DNA from: Bryobacterales bacterium
GTDB lineage: Bacteria; Cyanobacteriota; Vampirovibrionia; Obscuribacterales; Obscuribacteraceae
Length of the DNA stretch: 11,983 nt
Assembly: GCA_903970295.1 (NCBI GenBank)
Contig: CAJCHQ010000165.1
Span: 1-11,983 of the forward strand
Reading direction: 5' to 3'
In this document: piece by piece, positions 1 through 8,297 of the stretch
Layout: every line of letters begins with the position of its first letter
Position numbering within the stretch: the first letter of the stretch is position 1
Made by a program: the position numbers and the translations under genes
The notes under the pieces: generated by a model
The model's input: the letters and a program-made list of their open reading frames with translations, nothing else
Databases searched by the model: none
Told to the model about the DNA's origin: nothing

Positions 1-733
1 ATTCTTCTTTAGTGGCTTTTTCGTCTTTAGTCACAGTCTGGCTTTTCGGCACAGATTCCGGCTCTCGCACAGACGACTGCTTTGCCGGTGCGGTTTTGAT
101 TGGCGCCGCTTGCATGCTGGCGCCAAACATCTGTGGTGCCAACTGCGGAATCTTGTCCAAAATTCTCTGCCGCAGGTCATCTAATGGCCATGATTCATCG
201 GCTTGATATTGCATATACTTGAGAATGGCCAGACTGTCTGTTTCTTGCCAGGGTCTCGGTTGAAAGCCCAGTAGAGTGTAAGGTAACGAAAGCCTGCCCT
301 GCCTTTCGGTCATGAAGGCGTTGATGCCGCGCGTATAAGCGCGCAGTCCTTCTTTGACGTCGCGGGGTAATTTCTTCAAATTGTCATTGGCCAGTCTGTT
401 CACTCCCACTGTCCGCATCAATTTGTCGTGCTTCAAGCAACCGGCACCAAAAACCTCAGAGAGCTGACCCTCGGCAGTGCGGCGCAACATATCCATTTGA
501 AACATTCGTTGGGCGGCTGTCACGTAACCCTGCGCAAAATAGGCGTCGGTGTCGGTGGAAGCTTGAATAAACGGCGTTGAACGCTCGTCGAATGTGACTG
601 TCACTGGTCGATATAGATCGGCTATATTGATGACGCCGTCGAGCTCAGGCAGCGCGCGTTGAGCGATCCACCACAGTGAGACCGGCAAAGCGAAGGCGAC
701 GAATAGAAGCACTAGCGTGATGATTCTGAGCAC
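1..733 (-). CDS. Penicillin acylase family hydrolase, N-terminal part (cut by window edge)
   Basis: The visible 244 residues match the alpha-subunit region of the penicillin amidase / acyl-homoserine-lactone acylase family, periplasmic or exported Ntn hydrolases that cleave amide-linked acyl groups. Residues 4-22 form a hydrophobic signal or anchor segment. The family pattern follows: a strand ending in P-F-I-Q-A-S (54-59), then D63-A-Y-F-A-Q-G-Y (63-70), then Q79-M-D-M-L-R-R and G-x-L-S-E-V-F-G, and later a Y-x-x-G-x-N-A-F segment and W-Q-E-T-D-S-L-A. The last 35 or so residues are rich in Pro, Lys, Glu and Ser, as expected of a linker or excised spacer. The catalytic N-terminal Ser of the beta subunit lies outside the window, so activity cannot be judged. 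The GTG start is the first possible start after an in-frame TAA; no clear ribosome binding site precedes it. The 22-bp gap after the kinase gene suggests co-transcription. The natural substrate (beta-lactam, acyl-homoserine lactone, other amide) cannot be told. Confidence 0.82.
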   Translation of the reverse strand, partial: MLRIITLVLLFVAFALPVSLWWIAQRALPELDGVINIADLYRPVTVTFDERSTPFIQASTDTDAYFAQGYVTAAQRMFQMDMLRRTAEGQLSEVFGAGCLKHDKLMRTVGVNRLANDNLKKLPRDVKEGLRAYTRGINAFMTERQGRLSLPYTLLGFQPRPWQETDSLAILKYMQYQADESWPLDDLRQRILDKIPQLAPQMFGASMQAAPIKTAPAKQSSVREPESVPKSQTVTKDEKATKEE

Positions 734-755
734 TTGCTGATTATAGTTCTTAGAA

Positions 756-3700
756 CTAGTCGGATTCTTTGCTTAGAATACCGTTAATTAATTTCGTTAC
801 TGAGCCAAAGCCGCTTTCTAGGCTGTCAGCAGCCAATTGAGCTTGCCGCCAATCGACTTGTTTTGCCGCTTGTTCCAGGTTCAGACTGATTTGCTCCAGT
901 TCAGACATGGTCATAACGGCTGCCAAGCCTTTGAATTGATGAGCCTGTGACTGCAATTCTTTCGGCTCTTCGGCTTCGAGCCAGTGTTTGATTGCTTGCA
1001 AGATAGTCTCACCTTCGCTGATGAAAGATTCGAGCAGTTCGCTCATGTTTTCGTCGCCATACAAGGTAATCAGGCGAGACAGATCGACTTGATCGCTCCC
1101 GGCAGTCTCTTGATTCAGCAATATTTTGTTGATTGATACCGGTGCACTAGCTTTTTTTGTCGGCGTTTCATGATCGCCTCTGAAACTTTCTACTGAAGGA
1201 GTGCCTTCGCTCTCAGCTATCTCCTCTTTGCTCTTACTTACTTCTTGTCTGCACCATCTTTTCAAGATTGTCAAAAGATGTTTTTGATCGACTGGTTTTG
1301 ACAAGTAATCATCCATGCCTGCAGCAAAACAATTTTCTCGATCGCCGCGCATAGCGCTTGCTGTCATGGCGATGATCGGCAGATGTCTGCCACTCTCTTT
1401 TTCCTGCCGCCGGATCGCTCTAGTCGCTTCAAAGCCATCAGTATCGGGCATTTGACAATCCATGAGGATTAGAGCGTATCTGGATTTCTTTACAGCCTCG
1501 AGTACTTCTCGACCGTTGCTTACGACATCGGCACTGAAGCCCAGTTTTTTCAACTGTCTCAAGGCCAATTTTTGCATGACAGGATTGTCTTCAGCCAGGA
1601 GAATCAAACCAGATGCTGGTACACCAGAAGCATTGGCATTGCGAAAAGGCCCCTCAATGACGCTTGCCTCTTTGTAGGTGGAAGGCATGAAATGAGAAGC
1701 CCTGCCAGATATGCTCAGGTCTCGTTCGATTTGTGACGAGCCTATTTCGGTCAAAAATTTCTGGTGCGGAATTTGCTCTTCTTGATCGGTGTCAGCCGTA
1801 TTCAATAGTCTGGATAACAACGTGTAGAGCTGATGCTGTTTAACCGGTTTCGTCAGGCAAGCATAAAAGCCATTTTGAATCGCTTTTTCCGCTTTGTCTT
1901 TTTCATCAAAATTGATCAGCAGAATCAATTTCGTGTGCGAGACATCTTCGCTATTGGTCACGCTTTTTGCCAGAGAAAAATTGCTGCCGCTCGTTTTCCC
2001 GTCGAGATTGCAGATAGCTATACTATGCGGATCCTTTCTAAGCACTGCCGCTTTCAATTGAGTCAGAGCCGCTTTGGGATCGCTCACCGTAGTTGTGCGC
2101 ATTTGCGCCGACAACAAATAGTTCTCCAGTGTGCGCGTCGATGAAGCATTGCAGTCAGCGATCAATACTCGGGCGGAAGCAAATCTGGCTGCCGGCAAAT
2201 CATCGAGTAAGTTTCTCAACTCTCTTTTCCCAAAACCGAATGATGCTGTAAAAGCGAAAGTCGACCCGACATCGACACTGCTTTCGACCGTAATTGTGCC
2301 GCGCATCAATTCAACCAATCGCTTGCTAATCGAAAGCCCCAGTCCGGTCCCTCCATACTTGCGAGAAGTGGAGCCGTCAGCTTGTACGAACGGTTGGAAA
2401 AGCAACTTTCTCGCTTCCTCGGACATGCCGATGCCTGTGTCTTTGACGGTGAAGCGTACTTCCAGTCCGTCGTTGGCAGTGCCTGCCAATTCAGCCATCA
2501 ACGCCACTTCTCCGTGCTCGGTAAATTTGACGGCGTTGCTGGCTAAATTCAACAACACTTGCCGCAAACGCACTGGATCGCCCAGCACAGTCAAAGGTAT
2601 GCGCGGGTCGACGTAGGTAACGATCGTCAATCCCCGCTCTCTCGATGCCGACGACAATAATTCGGCGCATCCCTCGACCAGAGAACAGAGATTGAATTCG
2701 AGCAATTCCAGTTCGATTTTTCCCGCTTCCATTTTGGAAAAATCAAGGATGTCATTGATGATCGTCAATAAAGACTGAGCTGATTCCCGGACGATCCGCG
2801 TAAATTCTCTTTGCTCTGGGTCCAACTTCGTATCGAGCAAGAGTTCGGACATGCCGATCACTGCACTGATTGGTGTGCGCACTTCATGGCTGATATTGGC
2901 TACGAATTCAGATTTCAGACGTGAAGATTCGAGCGCTTGATCGTACGCTTGTTCGAGTTTTCGTGTCAGCGTTCCCAGTTCTGAGTTGACGTTGCTTAAA
3001 ACGTCCAGGCGTTGACCCAAGTCTTCGTTCAATTGTTTGATTTGTTCCTGGGCTTCTTTCAGGTCCGAGATATCCATCATCAGCCCACTCCAGAGAACGT
3101 CCCCTGTATCGAGGACCTCGGGAGTAGAAGAGGCTTTCACCCATTTGATTTTGCCGGATTTGGTTTTGATCTGCCCTTCGAATCGACGTGTGGTGAGACT
3201 GGTCAGCCCCTCCTTCTGCTCGTCCTCACTGATCAAATCGGTGGCATGCACCAGCTGACGATATATTTCGGGATCCGATTGCACTTCGAAAGGTTCGTAT
3301 TCGGTGATCAGACGGCAACTTTCACTGATATAAGGAAAATGAATGGCGCCGTTATTGCAAATCAAAAATTGGTAAACGACACCCGGCAAGTGCTTGGACA
3401 ATGTATGAAAGCGGGCTTCGCTTTCGTGCAGATGAATCTGCGCCTGTTTGCGCTCGGTGATATCTTTCATGAAACAATGCACGCCATTGAAAGCACCGTT
3501 ATCGTCGAAAGATTTGACGAAGGTTGTCTCGTTGAAGAAAGTGGTGCCGTCCTTGCGCAATCCCAGACCTTCAAAAGTGCCTTTGCCGCTGCCGAGCATC
3601 AGATCGTAGGCTTTCTCGAGCTGGGCTATATCGGCTGGCACAATTGTGTTCTGGCAGTGAACGCCTATCAGTTCGTCCTTCTGGTAGCCCAGCTGTGACG

Positions 3701-4226
3701 CGAATGAATTGTTTACGGCCGAGTATTCGAAATTGACATCGATTTTTGCGATGCCTTCAACGGCATTTTGTAAGGCTTCGCTCAGACTAAGCAGCGCCGA
3801 CTCATTGTTCTTGCGGTCGGTTATGTCGTGAGCGGTGGCGTAAATCAATGAACGATCGCTGTTTGCCGTGGCTGTCCAGAGGAACCATTTGACCGTGCCG
3901 TCTTTGCAGATGTAGCGATTCTCGAAGTTGGTCACTGATTTGCCGTCGAGAATGCCGGCGGCAACATAATTGGTCAGTTGTTGGTCATCCTGGTGCACGA
4001 AGGCGACGAAAGGCTTGGCGAGCAATTCGTCGATTGTGTAACCAAGAATGTTTTCCCATTGATGATTGAGTTTGACAAACCGTCCATCGCGGCTGGCAAT
4101 GCAGAGTAAGTCGTTAGAAAGTTGAAAGAAAATGCTCGAATCGGCAAATTCTGTTTCTTTTTCCGGAGTCAATTCCTGATCGCGGAATTCGGCCGGTTTT
4201 GCATTTTCGCGCCAGTCTTCAATCAT
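756..4226 (-). CDS. Hybrid sensor histidine kinase: PAS x3, HisKA, HATPase, two receivers, Hpt
   Basis: A 1156-residue multidomain phosphorelay kinase with no obvious membrane segment, so probably cytosolic. Three PAS domains end near H133-D-I-T, D255-I-T-E and D385-I-S-D, each followed by a linker helix. A coiled coil (about 390-435) leads to the HisKA box with phosphoacceptor H447 in S-H-E-V-R-T-P. The ATPase domain has an N box around N564, a D-T-G-I-G motif and the G-G-T-G-L-G-L loop from G625. Receiver 1 (about 686-805) lacks its phosphorylation chemistry: D691-C692 replaces the acidic pair, N740 stands at the phosphoacceptor position and I771 at the Thr/Ser position; only K793 remains. 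Receiver 2 (about 873-990) is intact, with E879-D880, D923 and K977. A C-terminal Hpt domain carries H1096 in A-H-Q-F-K-G. The order resembles BarA-type unorthodox kinases plus one extra receiver. The expected relay is H447 to D923 to H1096 to an unseen response regulator. The ligand of the PAS domains is unknown. Confidence 0.95.
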   Translation of the reverse strand: MIEDWRENAKPAEFRDQELTPEKETEFADSSIFFQLSNDLLCIASRDGRFVKLNHQWENILGYTIDELLAKPFVAFVHQDDQQLTNYVAAGILDGKSVTNFENRYICKDGTVKWFLWTATANSDRSLIYATAHDITDRKNNESALLSLSEALQNAVEGIAKIDVNFEYSAVNNSFASQLGYQKDELIGVHCQNTIVPADIAQLEKAYDLMLGSGKGTFEGLGLRKDGTTFFNETTFVKSFDDNGAFNGVHCFMKDITERKQAQIHLHESEARFHTLSKHLPGVVYQFLICNNGAIHFPYISESCRLITEYEPFEVQSDPEIYRQLVHATDLISEDEQKEGLTSLTTRRFEGQIKTKSGKIKWVKASSTPEVLDTGDVLWSGLMMDISDLKEAQEQIKQLNEDLGQRLDVLSNVNSELGTLTRKLEQAYDQALESSRLKSEFVANISHEVRTPISAVIGMSELLLDTKLDPEQREFTRIVRESAQSLLTIINDILDFSKMEAGKIELELLEFNLCSLVEGCAELLSSASRERGLTIVTYVDPRIPLTVLGDPVRLRQVLLNLASNAVKFTEHGEVALMAELAGTANDGLEVRFTVKDTGIGMSEEARKLLFQPFVQADGSTSRKYGGTGLGLSISKRLVELMRGTITVESSVDVGSTFAFTASFGFGKRELRNLLDDLPAARFASARVLIADCNASSTRTLENYLLSAQMRTTTVSDPKAALTQLKAAVLRKDPHSIAICNLDGKTSGSNFSLAKSVTNSEDVSHTKLILLINFDEKDKAEKAIQNGFYACLTKPVKQHQLYTLLSRLLNTADTDQEEQIPHQKFLTEIGSSQIERDLSISGRASHFMPSTYKEASVIEGPFRNANASGVPASGLILLAEDNPVMQKLALRQLKKLGFSADVVSNGREVLEAVKKSRYALILMDCQMPDTDGFEATRAIRRQEKESGRHLPIIAMTASAMRGDRENCFAAGMDDYLSKPVDQKHLLTILKRWCRQEVSKSKEEIAESEGTPSVESFRGDHETPTKKASAPVSINKILLNQETAGSDQVDLSRLITLYGDENMSELLESFISEGETILQAIKHWLEAEEPKELQSQAHQFKGLAAVMTMSELEQISLNLEQAAKQVDWRQAQLAADSLESGFGSVTKLINGILSKESD

Positions 4227-4321
4227 GATTCGACAGATGAGAAGTATATGAATAATAGAACATTCAATTGCGACCCTTAGATTCCGAGACGAAGCTAAAC
4301 GACGATCAATATGTCTACCTA

Positions 4322-4418
4322 TGCCAGTTATTGCCCGTTTGCCCGTCGCTTGTAACTGGCAAATTGCCGATTCAGTCAGTCAAACTCGGCAAGCCGTCAA
4401 GAGCCCAGGCGGCTTGAC
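4322..4418. repeat. Cluster of overlapping inverted repeats with TTGCC/GGCAA half-sites
   Basis: Five inverted repeats follow one another and share arms. (I) TGCCAGTTA at 4322-4330 pairs with TAACTGGCA at 4353-4361. (II) GGCAA-A-TTGCC spans 4358-4368. (III) TTGCCGA at 4364-4370 pairs with TCGGCAA at 4386-4392. (IV) CAAGCCG at 4390-4396 pairs with CGGCTTG at 4410-4416. (V) GTCAAG at 4396-4401 pairs with CTTGAC at 4413-4418. The loop of repeat I contains TTGCCCGT twice in tandem (4331-4346). All arms are perfect matches. Because successive repeats overlap, the hairpins would be mutually exclusive in RNA; in DNA they look like a multi-site operator. No T tract follows on either strand, which argues against terminators. 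Confidence 0.7.
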
Positions 4419-4442
4419 CCTTGTGATCGACTGATTTAGGCT
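4414..4442 (+). promoter_or_regulatory. Candidate sigma-70-type promoter for the membrane-protein gene
   Basis: TTGACC (4414-4419, five of six consensus bases) is separated by 17 bp from TAGGCT (4437-4442, three of six). Transcription would begin near 4449, giving a leader of about 38 nt before the TTG start. The -35 hexamer lies inside the right arms of inverted repeats IV and V, so a protein bound there could block RNA polymerase. The -10 is poor, so this remains a candidate. Confidence 0.35.
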
Positions 4443-4486
4443 AGCGGTTTGCCAAGAAAGTCATTTGTTTTGGGGCTGAAAATCAA

Positions 4487-5821
4487 TTGAATAGTGGCAA
4501 GGAAATCAAGGCAGAGCTGTCTGTGCTTCTCGCTCTGGCTGCAGTGACTCGCCTTTTCTGGATCTTTATGGTGCCGATGCAAGAGGCGCCAGACGAATAT
4601 TGCCACTACTGGATGTGTAACTTTCTCGCTCAACATTTGCGTTTGCCCCTGGCGCCTGAAGTGCAAGCCGGAGGCATGGAGGCTGTCTATGGCTCTCTGC
4701 CTCAGCTAGGCTATGTGCCGCATATTCTGGCGGCGAAACTTTTGCCGTTTTTCGATCCGGCCACCGCCTATCGCTTTGGCAGTCTGGCTATGGGACTGGT
4801 GGCGATATCAGGCGCCTATTTCATTGCCCGGCAGCTTTTCGCCGGCAACCGTGTGGCTCGCTGTTCTCTGCCGTTACTGATGGTTTTCCAACCGCAGTTA
4901 GTGCTCGTGCACGCTTACACGAATAATGATTCAACGGCGGCAGCGCTTTCAGTCGTGATTTTGCTCATTATTACTGCCGTGGTAAAGCGTGGCTTTTGCC
5001 TGCGCTCGAGTCTGGCTCTGGGCTTTTTCCTGGGTTGGCTAGCACTTTGCAAATACGCGGCTTATTCGATATTTTTCGGCGTTGCCTTCGCTTTCTTGGC
5101 CGCCGCCTGGTTGCATCGCTCATCGCTAAGTGTGATTGGCAAAAATGTATCGCTTGTTGGCGTCACTTTTGTCCTCACTTGCGCCTGGTGGTTTGTCCGT
5201 GAATTAGAGCAATATCCAGGCGACCTGCTTGGTATCAATACCATGTATCGAACCTGGGCTGTGCACTTCAACAAACCCCTGAATTATGGCGAAAACATCT
5301 GGCATGTGATCAAAGATGCTTACCGCTGGCGCGTGGCCATTGATTCTTTCTGGGGTGTTTTCGGTTATTTGACACGTTACCTTCCGCGAGTTCTTTATAC
5401 TATTTATTTCGCCTTTGTTTTACTTGCTACTGTAGGCGGTGCTTTTAAACTCTTTGATTTGCCGGCCGGTTATCGGTTTATGAAAGCAAATGTGAGAAGA
5501 AAGGCTGACCCGCATTGGCCTCCGGAAATCAAAGAAAAGCTGGAAAAGGTGATTATTTTTAGCACCTTTGCCATTTGTCTGGTCGTCAATTTGGCGGCCA
5601 TGACCTATTCAGCTAGCAAGAGCCTGGGTGGACTGCAAGGAAGATATCTGTTCGGTAGCGAAGTGCCGATACTGGCATTTTTGATTGCCGGTTTGATGGC
5701 TCATAGCCGCCAGTATGGAAAATGGTTGGTGATTGCGCTCGTGGTTTTCAACGCCGTAGTCTTTTTCGTCGCCGTCGCCATGCTTTACCCTCGATACGGA
5801 TTACACATGCGCCCGCTCTAA
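4487..5821 (+). CDS. Polytopic membrane protein, DUF2142 / GT-C glycosyltransferase-like
   Basis: A 444-residue integral membrane protein with about ten hydrophobic segments (the first at roughly 11-31, the last at roughly 420-440). Just after the first segment comes E33-A-P-D36-E37-Y-x-H40, resembling the P-x-D-E motif in the first outer loop of DUF2142 and other GT-C enzymes, where acidic residues bind metal or the sugar-phosphate of a lipid-linked donor. Further family-like signs are Q-L-V-L-V-H-A-Y-T-N-N-D-S around 140-150 and L-Q-G-R386-Y-L-F near the C-terminus. If the assignment holds, it would transfer a sugar from a polyprenyl-phosphate donor to an envelope acceptor on the outer face of the membrane. 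The chosen start is TTG, which gives a short charged N-terminus before the first segment; GGGG lies 11 nt upstream. The next in-frame ATG (4568) would remove most of the first segment. The gene converges on the glycosyltransferase gene at 5839 with a 17-bp gap and no obvious terminator. Substrate unknown. Confidence 0.75.
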   Translation: MNSGKEIKAELSVLLALAAVTRLFWIFMVPMQEAPDEYCHYWMCNFLAQHLRLPLAPEVQAGGMEAVYGSLPQLGYVPHILAAKLLPFFDPATAYRFGSLAMGLVAISGAYFIARQLFAGNRVARCSLPLLMVFQPQLVLVHAYTNNDSTAAALSVVILLIITAVVKRGFCLRSSLALGFFLGWLALCKYAAYSIFFGVAFAFLAAAWLHRSSLSVIGKNVSLVGVTFVLTCAWWFVRELEQYPGDLLGINTMYRTWAVHFNKPLNYGENIWHVIKDAYRWRVAIDSFWGVFGYLTRYLPRVLYTIYFAFVLLATVGGAFKLFDLPAGYRFMKANVRRKADPHWPPEIKEKLEKVIIFSTFAICLVVNLAAMTYSASKSLGGLQGRYLFGSEVPILAFLIAGLMAHSRQYGKWLVIALVVFNAVVFFVAVAMLYPRYGLHMRPL

Positions 5822-5838
5822 GCTGACTGACAGAGCGT

Positions 5839-7101
5839 TTATCGGCGTTTGATCAAATTAAGTTCTTTTCGCAATCGAGTGATGCCGAGAAATTTGCCGG
5901 CCCGCGTAATGATCTTTTTGGTCACGCTGGAACAATCGTGGTCGGTGCCGGCTTTGCTTGGCGCAACACCCGCCTGACAAAACTGAGCCAGTTCGCGCGT
6001 GATTGTAGCAGCCGCTTCCGGTCTGCCCAGGCGTTTTGCATTGTCTTGTTTAACTCGCATAGCGACTGGATCGTCGAGCAACTTATCCAATTTGTAAGAG
6101 AGAATCGGCAAATTATTGCATCTGATGCCAACGCCTTCTTCCAGGAGATGGTCCGAATTCCGCTCTTCTTGACCGGGAATGGGATTGACGACGACAAAGA
6201 CCAGACCTTTGGCCAGCGCCTCTGAAGTCGTTAGTCCGCCTGGTTTTCCCAGCAAAATGTCTGACGCCGACATATATTCATCCATTTGTTGGGTGTAGCC
6301 GACTGGAAAAATTGAAACCGGGCTGTTCGCGGGCAAACGTTCGACTAGCGCCTCGAGCTTGTTTTTCAATTTTTCGTTTTTGCCGCACATCGATAAAATT
6401 TGCAGTGGATGTTTGACTTGTTGCAGTGATTTTATTACTTGCTCCATTGGTCCGAAGCCAAAACCTCCCGATGAAATCAAGACAGTAGGCTGATCCATTT
6501 TCAAGCCTAGTTTTTTGCGCATGGCACTTTTGTCTTTCTCATCACCGAACACCGGATCGATGGGAATGCCTGTGACTGAAACTCTATCTTTCGGCACGCC
6601 CAGATACTGCAAATAATTGCTCGTTTCTTCGATCGCGGTGAAATAGCGATCGTAGTGGCGGCAGAGCCACATTGCGTGAGCATCGAAATCGGTGACGACA
6701 ATGGCGTGGTAGCTTTTTATTTTCTTGCGGCACAGAAGCCAGGAGACGATTTCCGCCGGTAAAAAATGAGTCGAAACAATCAAATCCGGCTTGTATGACA
6801 TTACGAATTTGGCCAGTGGAATCGTGTTCAGCCGGTCGAAAGCCAATCGTTCGCTCTCGTCTTTCCACGGTTTGTCGGCGAAGTCATAGAGCCAGCCCAT
6901 GACGGCTGGAGCATTGTTGACCACTTCCGCATAACCCTTGGAGTAGACGTTTCTCAAAAGCAGACTGCTGTATTTGAGGGCGTCGACATGCACCACTTCC
7001 TCGGCAATTTGATTTTGCGCGAAAGATTTCTCGAGGGCCTCGGCTGCCCGCACATGACCATTGCCCGACGATGCAGAAAGAATGAGGGCGCGCTTTAGCA
7101 T
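5839..7101 (-). CDS. MGDG synthase / UgtP-type diacylglycerol glycosyltransferase (GT28)
   Basis: A 420-residue protein with the two-domain architecture of monogalactosyldiacylglycerol synthases and Bacillus UgtP: an acceptor-binding N-domain and a MurG-like C-domain. These enzymes transfer galactose or glucose from the UDP-sugar to diacylglycerol at the cytosolic membrane face. The N-domain opens with S-A-S-S-G13-N-G-H16, the glycine/histidine loop of the family, then L-I-V-S-T-H and V-T-D-F-D-A-H. The C-domain has S-S-G-G-F-G-F-G and, from K286, K-P-G-G-L-T-T-S-E-A, the donor-binding region, followed by P-G-Q-E-E-R-N. Length fits the bacterial family. The last 35 or so residues are basic and end in R-R, possibly a membrane-binding tail. 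The ATG lies 4 bp after the stop of the MshEN-repeat gene, so the two genes are almost certainly co-transcribed and perhaps translationally coupled; no Shine-Dalgarno is visible. UDP-galactose versus UDP-glucose use cannot be decided by eye. Confidence 0.9.
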   Translation of the reverse strand: MLKRALILSASSGNGHVRAAEALEKSFAQNQIAEEVVHVDALKYSSLLLRNVYSKGYAEVVNNAPAVMGWLYDFADKPWKDESERLAFDRLNTIPLAKFVMSYKPDLIVSTHFLPAEIVSWLLCRKKIKSYHAIVVTDFDAHAMWLCRHYDRYFTAIEETSNYLQYLGVPKDRVSVTGIPIDPVFGDEKDKSAMRKKLGLKMDQPTVLISSGGFGFGPMEQVIKSLQQVKHPLQILSMCGKNEKLKNKLEALVERLPANSPVSIFPVGYTQQMDEYMSASDILLGKPGGLTTSEALAKGLVFVVVNPIPGQEERNSDHLLEEGVGIRCNNLPILSYKLDKLLDDPVAMRVKQDNAKRLGRPEAAATITRELAQFCQAGVAPSKAGTDHDCSSVTKKIITRAGKFLGITRLRKELNLIKRR

Positions 7102-7105
7102 GCGG

Positions 7106-8284
7106 TTATGCCGGCACCTTGAAGCCCAGTTCTTGCAGCGTATCTTTGGCGCTGTTGCCGCTCACCTGGCAATGTTTGAGGACGACGATCGCTCGCTCGA
7201 GAGTCAAAAGACCTTCAACCAGCAAAGCGTGAATGCGTTGACAATCTCTGAAAAATAAATCGCTTAATTTTCCTGCCTTCACTAATTGATTGCGCAAAGC
7301 CGTCGGATACGGCGGACTGCCTAGTTCTTTAATTTCGCGATTACTGACCAAGCCGGCCAAACCGAGGAATGTTTCCAGCTTGATCGCTTCACTGCTTTCC
7401 ACATCGCTGGCGCCGGCCTGGGCCAATGCTTCGGTCACTGAAAGCTGATTGCCGTGGGCCAGTAGCATCGCCTGGGCTGCGCGAGACGGTTTTAGCGTAC
7501 TATTGGCGACCATGTCTTGCAGAAGAAGGGCCGTTTCCAATTCGCCTTTTGTGATGAACTGCCCTTGAATCAAGACTTCGCCGAGTTGGACATTATTTAA
7601 CAACGCGGTTTCGACGGCGCACATCAATTCAGAATTAGTCATGATCGCCGCTTTGATTAAAAGCTCACCCAGACGGATACTAATCGATGAGGGTAATTCG
7701 GATGGCTCGACTTTTCCTCCCCGCCTGACAGACAGTTGCCGATGATGCGCTGCTTGCAGTGCTTCGATGGCCGAGTCTCTATTGATTTTTCCATCCCGAA
7801 TCAAAAATTGCATGTTCAGAACGGCCATAATCAGCCCCTCGTCAGCAGCCCCAATTGAAGTTAGAAAACGCCCGAGCGGCAAACCGCTTTCTTTACTTCT
7901 GAGCAGATAGCCTTCGAGGTCGGCAGCCTGTAAAATCCCGGCTTCGACGAGCAATTCGCCCAGGCGATTGGTCGATACTTTTTTGTCTTTCACCCAACGC
8001 AATCGGTCGAGTGCTTCGTCGAGCGTGACGCCAAGCAGCGAGCTGATTTGCAAAGCATTGACCCCTTCTTCTCGGGTGATCAAACCATCGCGAAAGAGAG
8101 ATTGCACTTGCAAAGCCGCCTGCAGCATGGGTTCTGATAGCAGTCCAGACATGACCAGAGCTCGGCCTACGGGCAAGCCCCGCTTTTGCGCGATGTTGAC
8201 TGCGTCGGTAATCTGCTCTTGATTGAGGATGCCAACGTCGATAAGTAACTCACCGATTCGAAGGTGTGCACCCAGTAAAGGCAT
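7106..8284 (-). CDS. Tandem MshEN-like repeat protein, possible cyclic-di-GMP receptor
   Basis: A 392-residue soluble protein made of repeating units of 97-98 residues. Three units each contain two 24-residue motifs separated by exactly five residues: 9-32 with 38-61, 107-130 with 136-159, and 204-227 with 233-256. The first motif of each unit reads R-[LI]-G-E-L-L-[VI], then G (A in unit 3) at position 10; the second reads x-[LV]-G-x-x-L and usually ends in Q. This 24-5-24 layout is that of the MshEN domain (GspE/PilB N-terminal type), known to bind cyclic di-GMP. A helical linker of the form R-D-G-x-I-x-R follows each unit, and a fourth, decayed unit occupies about 297-390. No ATPase, GGDEF, EAL or DNA-binding domain follows, unlike in secretion ATPases. 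Unit 3 has lost the glycines at position 10 of both motifs. The start is ATG with AAGGAT directly before it. It is first in an operon with the diacylglycerol glycosyltransferase. Repeats are certain; ligand binding is inferred. Confidence 0.85.
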   Translation of the reverse strand: MPLLGAHLRIGELLIDVGILNQEQITDAVNIAQKRGLPVGRALVMSGLLSEPMLQAALQVQSLFRDGLITREEGVNALQISSLLGVTLDEALDRLRWVKDKKVSTNRLGELLVEAGILQAADLEGYLLRSKESGLPLGRFLTSIGAADEGLIMAVLNMQFLIRDGKINRDSAIEALQAAHHRQLSVRRGGKVEPSELPSSISIRLGELLIKAAIMTNSELMCAVETALLNNVQLGEVLIQGQFITKGELETALLLQDMVANSTLKPSRAAQAMLLAHGNQLSVTEALAQAGASDVESSEAIKLETFLGLAGLVSNREIKELGSPPYPTALRNQLVKAGKLSDLFFRDCQRIHALLVEGLLTLERAIVVLKHCQVSGNSAKDTLQELGFKVPA

Positions 8285-8297
8285 ATCCTTGTGACCC

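Larger units (their letters stand above)
4227..4486. other. Divergent intergenic region, 260 bp
   Basis: This stretch separates the kinase gene (minus) from the membrane-protein gene (plus), and no convincing small gene is seen in it. The left part (4227-4320) is AT-richer and contains the upstream sequence of the kinase start; a TATACT hexamer lies 16 nt before that ATG on the minus strand, but no -35 element at proper spacing was found. The right part (4322-4453) holds the inverted-repeat cluster and a candidate plus-strand promoter described separately. Confidence 0.8.

Noticed and set aside
12..206. Plus-strand open frame of 64 codons at the left edge
   Set aside because: Antisense to the acylase gene, which shows clear family motifs in the other strand.
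2131..2616. Plus-strand open frame of 161 codons
   Set aside because: Antisense to the kinase ATPase domain, whose conserved N and G boxes fix the real coding frame.
3012..3698. Long plus-strand open frame of 228 codons inside the kinase gene
   Set aside because: It lies wholly antisense to well-conserved PAS domains, shows no recognisable domain and is Phe-rich in the way antisense frames of this gene are.
4322..4418. Inverted repeats as bidirectional terminators
   Set aside because: The genes on both sides are transcribed away from this region, and no T tract follows any stem.
5822..5838. Terminator between the convergent genes
   Set aside because: The 17-bp gap holds no stem with a T tract; any terminator would have to lie inside coding sequence and none was evident.
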